NCBI GenBank assembly: GCA_044450785.1
Contig: JBIOJM010000180.1
Location: forward strand, 1 to 19,754
Direction of reading: 5' to 3'
DNA: 19,754 nucleotides
Source of the DNA: JBIOJM01 sp044450785
GTDB taxonomy: Bacteria > Planctomycetota > Planctomycetia > Isosphaerales > Isosphaeraceae
The notes beneath the pieces are model-generated. The model searched no databases and had not been told where the DNA came from. It saw only the letters and a program-made list of their open reading frames with translations. Shown piece by piece: positions 19,701 to 19,754 of the stretch (positions are counted from its first letter, which is position 1; each line of letters starts with the position of its first letter). The position numbers and the translations under genes are program-made.

Positions 19701-19754
19701 TCCGTCCTCGACCGTCGCCCCCTGGGTCACACTCAGCGCGGAATAGCCCGAGTA
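1521..19754 (-). CDS. Giant multidomain extracellular protein with central RHS core and C-terminal dockerin (5' partial)
   Basis: One open frame of 6077 codons runs from the window edge to a TGA at 1523-1521. The frame is still open at 19754, and the GTG at 19730 is merely the first start-like codon inside a repeat, so the true start lies upstream. Residues here are counted from that GTG. Order: solenoid-like repeats (1-630), beta-rich segment (630-1009), five SdrD_B-like domains (1010-1498), CARDB-like pair (1498-1744), four Calx-beta-like repeats (1746-2157), CARDB-like and Ig-like folds (2158-2935), RHS core (about 3010-3835), HExxH segment (3836-3930), Cys/Pro/Gly linker, helical segment (about 4045-4285), extracellular module (about 4412-4690), Ig-like arrays (about 4690-5870) and dockerin (6005-6069). 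The composition, rich in Thr, Ser, Gly, Asn and Asp with only about ten Cys, fits a secreted or surface-anchored adhesin-like protein. Cellular role is unknown. Coding is very secure; function is inferred from domains only. Confidence 0.96.
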   Translation of the reverse strand, partial: YSGYSALSVTQGATVEDGSLTSLNNIAVTLDGTGTIAVSQWTSLTDSSLKITGGDYAPTSGAATSDNSFTSLSDINGSSLYVSGGGSLSLPGVSSIANGEYYGGTYLEVVDTSAGGALDLPNLTTVSGYYGVTIEAAGAQSQINLPALTSFDIDEGGQLEAVDNGTINLNPGLTSLTGVTIVVDGTGTLPTSQFASVTDGGITVEAGDYTSAFPNLTDINGSSLYVYGAGSLTLPAVANYANNSGGRYFQAYQPNTSYGQTPTVGTLSLPNLASIGGDYGVQVEAQGSGSTIELPDLTSFSPTDSGYSAMSVTDDGTVLLAAGLTSLNGVTIVLDGTGTLSNGTSSSATTQFISITDGGITVAEGDYSSAFPNLADINGSSLRVYGGGSLTLPAVTTYTNNNGYEYLQAAEYADYDYTTQNYYGSGSVGVLSLPALTAISGADVIVVAAGTGSAIELPALTAFNGSSYGSLSVTASATIEDGDLTTLNDVWVTLDGTGTMAVSQWTSLTLCVLNIESGDYAPTSGAATADNSFTNLADIDASSIFVFGGGSLTLPAVTTYTNNSGRWTYLQSYEPYYYETVGLFSLPALTSIVGSYVDISAYRSGSEIELPELTTLDFAVDGYLAYTNQGLVSTPSLSTLVNVALTTDSTATLTVPANQTVSFSAGASTITTGTVVDQGSVVLGGSQAFTLANYAGGGTGIIQTKSASQSSPSSFDISVNIADPTEVYTLINSAYGEYGDTVGAVEFEATGGLTYTVDLVEGENIRDHNNDGYEDSIGLGALGDTYLGGASFGGGQVRLDEQGFVLPAAFQSATLTDIILLGYGNVPDGLPFMAAATVATPNGPVQVNINSLVNANLRTYANGGYYPLGGSTITANATVNIAGGLTINGSGALSVGLGSTLNVSGNLLGNTTNAAGFNILGTVVLDGTGTSSSPQQLEVMSQDLGGTAAGFQQNFAYNTLELANDTYVNLVDDLGGNPEALYVDNLIVPAGTTLNLNGLNLYIHTAQVHGTIIGGAIVTGEVFDDVSGSGKFASGDPGLLGWTVELKNTATNATYTTTTDINGDYAFAGVQAGTYTLSEVLQSGFARTAPASPGTFALTISSGQVITGENFGDHPTAAIGGVVFNDLNGDGTLESGEPGLKAWTVQLLNSSNAVIATATTNSGGNYSFSSLLPGTYTVQVVSQSGYVATSPASVTLTDDNGQADTVNFGEFVPVVVSGEVFNDPNDSGKFVPGDTGLSGWTVELVLGSQVLQATSGSGGLFSFSNVGPGSYTLEVVQQTGWVATNSPVTIAPTSGANIPGEYLGEFQSSTISGQVFNDVAGNGTYASGDPGLSGWTVDLLNSAYSVVASAQTDANGNYTLTGVVPGTYTVEESPKSGYIQTTAPAIYYVKVVKGQNLAGLNFGDFQLATVSGELFDDLSDDGNLDPGDPGEAGWTVNLLNSASKVVATTTTGSGGDYSFSGVGPGTYNVVEVIQAGYIQTAPSSGGLTVTTSSGTTFTGDNFGVFKTVSLSVSGLATTPATGLQSGSSLVIKWTDTNTGTLPASGSFIDQVVITNTTTGDVLATGTVPYNAASQGNLAAGASVAQQYAFSLPNGYPGAGQIQFAVTADYHQNVSTPAGEPTNTATLTETSTLASYPNLVTSDVTAPATADPGQPISVDWTLANDGSGTAAGPWTEQVSLATDSNGDNPTLVEVQTFTGSLAAGQSVARSADVLIPSLPPGNYWIVVSENPLGELFELDTTKNTAIAAQPTSIAGGLSLTLSSDTESNAAGNDATTATVTRNTDTTNSLLVTITNSDPNDVTAPQTVTIPAGATSVSFAVGTINNHVVEGTQTATLTASATGLVSGSDRLTVTETNVATLTVVLNSHTVNETDTNPATFGTVTRNTPTTSALTVSLLSNQIRKLTVPATVTIPAGATSATFPVAVVNDGQIDGNETATITASASSFQSGSDSAVVVDDNVPSLTLALAQSTVSEAAGANATTGTVSIKSPTSGPITIVLGSSDTMVATVPTSVVIDAGQESASFPIAAIDNSLNTTNESAVITANVESDAGVIVVQGSAEASLVLENVNGPALSLSFAAPTVFEGSTATATVTRNTATGNSLVVTLLSSDPTEAAVQPTVTIPPGQASVSFAVEAVQNGVPQGLQDVQISATTAGLDTGIATLGITDVELPDLVVSNVTAPASGYDNTPLTVSWTVTNSGQYPASGSWVDQIYLDPAGGPQSSSPADSVTFTGTVNAGQSYTQTDTMTSPSAVGLFFVRVVTDSGQSVQELNFNNNTGLAAQPFNDQAAYTATVSPSATTVTAGTPVVLSGVATMTSNGAPAVDEPVAVQILVGGTTRTLTATTDSNGDYSVTFQPLPNEAGQYSVTAADPGVTNPAVQAQFEIIGMTATPATANVTVVPNTPLTGTFTLTNLSDVALSGLTATSSGAPSGLTVQLTTPTGIAGDGTATLGYSLDDTSTQAASGVVTIQLTTAQGATLDILVGVTVRPLQPVLAANPGYLDSGMVVGGQTLVSFTVENNGGAPSGNLQVSLPFTTYMTLASPATIPSLAPGASSTVTVELTPPSNLPLEEYAGTIGIGGAGIGMSVPFTFRAITTATGDVHVLVDDDYTFDVAGAPHVQGATVSLLDPYDNTHVIATGVTDATGAVTFTNLPAGPYDLQVTAPGHGSYDNSFTVVPGITNSDEVFIQRQFVTYTWNVVQTTIQDTYQIQLQTTFATDVPAPVVTITAPASIPTLVPGQSWTFNATITNHGLIAAQGVTLNMPSDPEYTFTALSTDIGVVPAMSSVEVPITVTRVAPQSLAISDGGTTLTANVVVPNPVTSDTASTVYVDYSNTGTVAIPAPLLVLTATQGSSQGAFLSLDPSLAGLAYNANATPSGFSDSVQFLASGATPGMLEPGESETIPVYFAGWLSSQWSGAPVTFSLSEVTADNSQPIDWPSVAPGVRPSSINVAAWDAITPLLAAQIGSTWGQYVQTLDNDAAYLAGIGEPTTDLSQLLSFEVEKANAAFTAQTLVSVTPDSLPAPGLNLSFTQSFQASISDRYTSGILGFGWTTNWDISATTMTNGDVAILECCSSRYFSLQPNGSFAPEAGDQGTTLTSSGGAYQLVAPDGIDYQFNTNGTLNYVQDTHGNRITAGYNAQGQLTSLTDSNGEYLDLAYNAQGRLATLTDSNGQTENYGYDPTGQFLTSYTDLYGTTNYTYVTGQSAAQDNALAGIAYADNTHIYFAYDSQGRLIDQHRDGGQEDQTWTYLSPGGYVTSDANGNQATVYFDRFGDPAVTIDPLGNVTRAAYDRNLNLTQVVGPNGNTHTFTYDANGNLTSETDPLGLTTNFTYDAANNLTSYTDTKGNTTQYGYNSANDLLSITYANGTEHAYTYNPLGEATQYLNANGQAIGYTYNAQGLVVTENFGHGTSYSYSYSAQGNLTSATDAQGHVTSFLYGNPNNPDLLTEVDYPDGTWLKFSYNIVGQRTQSVDQTGFTTNYAYDSLGRLSELTDGSGNLIVQYTYDAAGNLIQKDMGNGTRTAYTYNGDGNVLSITNYALDHVTVNSFDDYTYNALGNVLTDTNQDGEWVYNYDADSQLVQAVFTPNSTNPDGLTAQDLQYVYDAAGNRISETVNGVTTTYVANNVNEYTSSTTNGVTTSYQYDFAGNLIAQSVGASTTTYTFNVLNELTAVNGPGLTASYGYDPLGNLITRTSNGVITDYQIDPAGLGKVVASFDGRGTLTAHFAYGLGLTSQVNTGGVAYYYDFNLQGSTTGITNAQGSLVNRYTFDPFGQVAAISTGVVNPFTFVGEYGVMQIAGDLSYMRARVYSTSIAHFISRDPLGPSSGSDNLYEYAGNNTIEYTDPTGLFKVKKCFDYNWGLPNPKNLGIGGWYDAKTDTIWINEAYADIGTFPHEQTHASLEWLSKYFGVSTEGAAQFVGDLTLFLAWITFQNQHPYKPLQKEVPCPPFSPPGIPPPPPSGLCALPLGATWSYQCGGHDVTSQAVTIQHASGRSCSSQAVAAAIAGFGGGGGGGGIPPGILIASNCNPAIPPILQQDQHGLMDAGDPPIDTAPPVAGTDHAANAAGTNGNLSPLAFVATALGNLGLINGQSGNDGYSPAQAAQMVSTIATLDQVEADISGILITASGQGASLGITGDINLLQQVDSRLEAVTTAENSLFGGDANWLNTTQSATAQQWMTAFFTDAQNSSDGAISAADMAQLLATTLPNSVSVTDATEFLNHWNRTVQYWSQGVFTAAQVPAGQSTEFLDLGAIQTAFNAAVTAEQWSQVNGYSDVGAEVQGALKQVESDLEGQGVCATIKLQIDQSATLTRSAFSGTLTITNSEGTGAMSNVVMDINITDAQGNPANGQFFISSPAYSGAFNVVNGVATLPDFSTGTIAFTFIPDDSAASHGPTQYNIGGTIGFTDPAGGAVTIPVFPSTITVNPQPELQLNYFLQTDVIGEDPFTPQDVITPEPAVLGLLVTNVGGGTANNLSITTAQPQIVQNAKGLLDTFQIIGTQVGNQSVTPSLTVDFGNIAPGQTADASFLLLSSLEGLFENFTATFSHSDALGGKATSLITSVVTHSLVHAGDFNFPDSTGATDYLVDNVPNPESLPDTIYFSDGTTAAVNVASGAASSQVGPSSALTFQVTANVTSGWDYVQLPDPGAGYTLYKVVRSDGSAIPVPDQAWTTDRTISPTGRSTVDYELHLLDDNSTGSYLVYYRPTRATAPTVASISSVSSPQQGAVGSVDVAFSEPIDATTFTTANLNLTLNGGTNLINSYVTITQDSPTTYTIGGLSALTASDGNYTLTVSATGVSDFFGDVGTGSQSTSWATGTDVPVVVSVGAGEPSLRNTPVDTVDVVLSEPIVPGSFNYQALSLTLDGGPNLITSSVTVTEVDPMTFRIGGLGALTTADGNDGLTVSAGGLVDGAGHSGVGFLSENWTMNTVGPTVASFPTYIQTPRNIVVPTIDVIFSEPIVPSTFTYQDITYSKPGGPNLILPSITITELSPTEFAVSNFNNFLLPIDGTYTFTVSAAGVMDLYGNSGTGLLSTSWDLVTIAPAAPTDLAISPNTGASAGVTNTGLVTLTGSLAESGLSVDVMDGHTDLGYATVSGTTFSMALNLPAGANELQVTATDAAGNVSPTSTFNVIAGETPPAITSVAAITPSPRNAPVASVDVTLSEAINAATFTTAGLNLTDNGGPNLITGAVTISLVPGTTSTYQIGGLSGLTTAEGTYTLTVDASGIQDDAGNFGSGSMSTSWLMDTTPPTSTVGSLPAQTTSTSVLVSASGTDPNGSNGSTPSGVASIAIYDSTDGGPYNLFATVTPTNPSAVFTAQAGHAYGFYSIATDNAGNVQTTPTAAQATIQILAPLSVTSVAPVSPNPRNTPVSTRDVTFSEPVTLTAYSTTALTLTDNGGANVITSAVTISLVSGSTYQIGGLSGLTSAEGGYTLTVNAAAIKDTYGNPGSGSLSTSWLMDTTPPTSTVNALPAQTTSTSFVVSVTGSDPTGANGSTPSGVASFAVYDSEDSGGFTFWTTVTPVNPFATFTGQASHTYGFYSVATDNAGNVQATPTAAQETVLIISPLSLTSIAAVSPNPRNTAVSSIDVTFSVPIRLSTFNDSNVTLTDNGGGNLITSAVTFASVSGSTYQINGLSSLTANNGNYTLSVNAAGIDDQNGNPGSGTLSTSWLMDTAPPTSHVNALPQRGTSLVFAVSATGTDGGSPPSGVASYTIYSSTNGGPWMLWTTVPASNPSASFTGQSNTTYAFYSIAHDLAGNTESKKPLIEASTYLPDLTPPLTSVDGTTGANPSSVNSSTGTFTLDLTGSDPGGGLVTYFTVFASVDGASYQELGPYAIPAGAADSKGSFHSTIIYQGLTDGQSHTYSFYSIGLDSAGNLQSAPSGPNVTFANQVFAQPGQLQVIGFTVEHGSPSRSYVRYLDLAFNQSDSQSGGELTSIVKSISTSSPEIQIYKYDLNGDASSKTAVPLSSPTMLDVLDHAIEIDFGAGGIGGNPNTTAADGYYEVDIKLPSGQTAVHHFYRLLGDVNGDTIVDQNDLNEIAASIGETSPVGWTPLSADVTGAGTVTAFDLTLATRSKGRKLGSGLSLG
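2443..4370 (-). repeat. Three tandem 639-bp units, each two Ig-like modules
   Basis: The same site ('cagcca' inside a 'gtccatcagcca'-like string) occurs at 2772, 3411 and 4050, exactly 639 bp (213 codons) apart both times. Each unit encodes an A module (PxPRNxPVxSxDVTFSEPI ... GGLSGLT ... STSWLMDTTPP) and a B module (TSTVxxLPAQTTSTS ... GVASxxIYDSxDGG ... YGFYSIATDNAGNVQ). The equal spacing implies duplication by whole units without indels across the measured interval. A fourth, diverged B module follows at about 2450-2130. The array is probably an extendable stalk; copy number may vary between strains. Confidence 0.88.
4670..5640 (-). repeat. Three dispersed Ig-like modules (SVDVxFSEPI type)
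   Basis: Three diverged copies precede the exact-period array. They are recognised by SVDVAFSEPI, TVDVVLSEPI and TIDVIFSEPI strands, an LNGGTNLI-like strand, and an ending in ATGVSDFFGDVGTG or its equivalent. They resemble bacterial Ig-like (Big_5-like) domains. A different Ig-like module follows at about 4665-4390 (VTLTGSLAESGLSVDV, ATDAAGNVSPTS), then the 639-bp array. Confidence 0.7.
5660..6495 (-). other. Conserved extracellular module (unnamed)
   Basis: Residues about 4412-4690 read ELQLNYFLQTDVIGEDPFT, then a GLLVTNVGGGTANNLSI strand, AQPQIVQNAKGLL, FQIIGTQVG, PSLTVDFGNIAPGQT, LEGLFENFTATF and finally LPDTIYFSDGT. The dense, ordered motif pattern looks like a conserved family, not a generic Ig spacer. 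From memory, very similar motif strings occur in other large RHS/CARDB-type bacterial proteins and in some large animal extracellular proteins. I cannot verify this here and know no function. It ends with a YELHLLDDNSTGSYLVYYRP strand before the Ig-like series. Confidence 0.5.
6870..7600 (-). other. Predicted helical segment downstream of the RHS tip
   Basis: Residues about 4045-4285 are rich in Ala, Gln, Glu and Leu, with helix-like runs such as AQMVSTIATLDQVEADI, INLLQQVDSRLEAVTTAE and SAADMAQLLATTL. They contrast with the beta-rich remainder of the protein. A short SSDGAISAADMAQLL stretch (near 7188-7216) resembles part of an EF-hand loop, but its first calcium position is Gln, so binding is doubtful. 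It ends near the Cys of GVCATIKL (codon 6884-6882). I do not recognise a named family. Confidence 0.5.
7600..7940 (-). other. Pro/Gly-rich, cysteine-bearing linker after the RHS tip
   Basis: The segment holds PPFSPPGIPPPPPSG, then cysteines in GLCALP, YQCGG, GRSCSS and SNCNP, and an eight-glycine run encoded near 7725-7750 (GFGGGGGGGGIPPG). It restores the high GC level of the gene. Such composition suggests a flexible tether, possibly stiffened by disulfides, joining the RHS tip to the rest of the protein. No known domain is recognised. Confidence 0.6.
7940..8225 (-). other. AT-rich RHS-CT-like segment with HExxH motif
   Basis: Residues 3836 to about 3930 follow directly after DPTGL. The stretch begins FKVKKCFDYNWG and contains WYDAKTDTIWINEAYADIG and then FPHEQTHASLEW, with HEQTH encoded by 8090-8076. 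A Glu occurs in STEGAAQF (codon 8033-8031), 14 residues after the second His. HExxH followed by a downstream Glu is the zinc-binding pattern of gluzincin metallopeptidases, so a metallopeptidase-like fold is plausible. By hand count, bases 8041-8280 are about 42% GC (101 of 240), whereas a sample inside the core (9241-9300) is about 62%. This position and composition match the variable C-terminal toxin tips of Rhs proteins. Protease activity and toxicity are not shown. Confidence 0.6.
8226..10700 (-). other. RHS/YD-repeat core domain
   Basis: Residues about 3010-3835. It opens with the classic entry strand LNLSFTQSFQ...GILGFGWTTNW, then continues through more than twenty YD-type repeats such as YDANGNLTSETDPLG, YDAAGNLIQKD and YDPLGNLITR. 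It ends with the RHS-associated core: NRYTFDPFGQV, YMRARVYS, FISRDPLG (Asp codon 8312-8310), NLYEYAGNN and DPTGL (Asp codon 8240-8238). In Rhs and Tc-toxin proteins such repeats form a hollow beta-barrel shell around a C-terminal cargo, and the terminal DPxG...DPxGL motif acts as an internal aspartyl protease cutting just after the Leu. Both Asp residues are retained. A pre-core helical stretch (about 10925-10790, AAWDAITPLLAAQIG) precedes it. Assignment to the RHS family is secure; shell formation and cleavage here are inferred. Confidence 0.95.
11720..11965 (-). other. Carboxypeptidase-regulatory-like (Cna-B-like) domain within the giant protein
   Basis: Residues about 2589-2670 carry GATVSLLDPYD, then GVTDATGAVTFTNLPAGPYDL and a following TAPGHGSY strand. 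This is the transthyretin-like CarboxypepD_reg/Cna-B pattern, in which a linking loop precedes a G-x-Y-x-L-x-V strand. It stands alone among Ig-like folds and separates the CARDB-rich part from the RHS part. It is probably a structural spacer. Confidence 0.6.
12895..13258 (-). other. CARDB-like domain within the giant protein
   Basis: Residues about 2158-2279 start with LPDLVVSNVTAP and continue with a TVSWTVTNSG strand, a WVDQIYL strand, an LNAGQSYT-like turn and a VQELNFNNNTGLA ending. This is the usual CARDB (cell-adhesion-related, bacterial) pattern in large planctomycete and cyanobacterial surface proteins. Two related modules lie at about 15237-14850 and 14850-14500; the second has YPNLVTSDVTAP and ends in ELDTTKNTA. 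CARDB domains are beta-sandwiches; a direct adhesive role here is inferred. Confidence 0.75.
13260..14500 (-). repeat. Four Calx-beta-like repeats
   Basis: Residues about 1746-2157 comprise four repeats of roughly 100 residues. Each has the pattern S(L)TLxxxTVxE ... TxxTVTRNT ... LxVTLxSxDPxxxxxPxTVTIPAGxxSxSFxVxxxxxxxxxGxxxxTITAxAxGxxSGSxxLxVxD. Acidic residues at strand ends resemble those in Calx-beta modules, which bind calcium in sodium-calcium exchangers and integrin beta-4. In large bacterial surface proteins these modules commonly serve as spacer or adhesive rods. The third copy is the most divergent in its first half. Flanking CARDB-like domains lie on both sides (about 15237-14500 and 13258-12895). 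Confidence 0.8.
15237..16705 (-). repeat. Five tandem SdrD_B-like (prealbumin/Cna-B-like) domains
   Basis: Five consecutive modules of about 95-100 residues begin with TGEVFDD, GGVVFNDL, SGEVFND, SGQVFNDV and SGELFDDL, at about 16703, 16400, 16112, 15825 and 15530. Each continues with a G-x-GxxxSGDPGLxGWTVxL strand, then GxYxFxxVxPGTYTVxE, and ends with an xNFGxF strand. This matches the SdrD B-domain pattern known from large bacterial surface proteins, in which acidic loops such as NGDGTLESGE can bind calcium and stiffen the rod. Here the domains probably form a spacer between the N-terminal solenoid and the CARDB/Calx-beta region. Family assignment is strong; calcium binding is inferred. 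Confidence 0.9.
17840..19754 (-). repeat. Four solenoid-like protein repeats at the visible N-terminus
   Basis: The segment contains four copies of a roughly 144-162 residue unit. Each carries a DINGSSLYV-like strand, a GGGSLTLPAV strand, an LPxLTSF strand and a GVTIVxDGTGTL strand. The conserved 'gttgatgtcgg'-like site recurs at 19527, 19095, 18621 and 18135 on the plus strand, giving offsets of 432, 474 and 486 bp. Copies 2 and 3 are the most alike. The short strands alternate with regularly spaced Leu, Pro and Gly, which suggests a leucine-rich-repeat-like or beta-helical stack. More copies probably lie beyond the window edge, because the last codons before 19754 resemble the same unit. 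I cannot assign a named family with confidence. Confidence 0.8.

Overview
The window looks like chromosomal DNA from a GC-rich planctomycete, most plausibly of the Isosphaeraceae/Gemmata type. This rests on family knowledge, not a search. The pointers are a very large secreted-type protein built from SdrD_B-like, CARDB-like, Calx-beta-like and RHS/YD modules with a C-terminal dockerin, a neighbouring PEP-CTERM protein, and an intergenic palindrome whose chance translations (NPKRERG and SLTLRV) recur in planctomycete genomes.

Layout, all on the minus strand. From 19754 down to 1521 runs one uninterrupted reading frame of at least 6077 codons. Its 5' end lies outside the window, so the true start and any signal peptide are not visible. 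In order it encodes: four solenoid-like repeats (19754-17840); a beta-rich segment (17840-16705); five SdrD_B-like domains (16705-15237); two CARDB-like domains (15237-14500); four Calx-beta-like repeats (14500-13260); another CARDB-like domain and assorted Ig-like and carboxypeptidase-regulatory-like folds (13260-10930); an RHS/YD-repeat core with its C-terminal processing motif (about 10700-8226); a short AT-rich segment with an HExxH motif (8225-about 7940); a Cys/Pro/Gly-rich linker; a predicted helical segment; a further conserved extracellular module (about 6495-5660); a long series of Ig-like modules including three tandem 639-bp units; and a C-terminal dockerin (1718-1521).

Downstream (1520-1252) is a short intergenic region with a 20-bp-arm palindrome, a 10-bp-period direct repeat and a Shine-Dalgarno site. 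It is followed by a PEP-CTERM surface protein gene (1251-496) broken by one in-frame TGA. The last 495 bases hold two weak short ORFs and a 42-bp tandem repeat at the window edge.

The most interesting feature is the RHS core. It ends with the usual DPxG...DPxGL motif, and near that point the DNA drops from roughly 62% to roughly 42% GC and encodes a possible zinc-metallopeptidase tip, as polymorphic-toxin C-termini do. Unlike an ordinary Rhs toxin, the frame then runs on for more than 2200 residues to a dockerin. This suggests an RHS shell and cargo embedded in the middle of a giant adhesin-like surface protein. The toxin reading is inference; the architecture and composition shift are visible directly.
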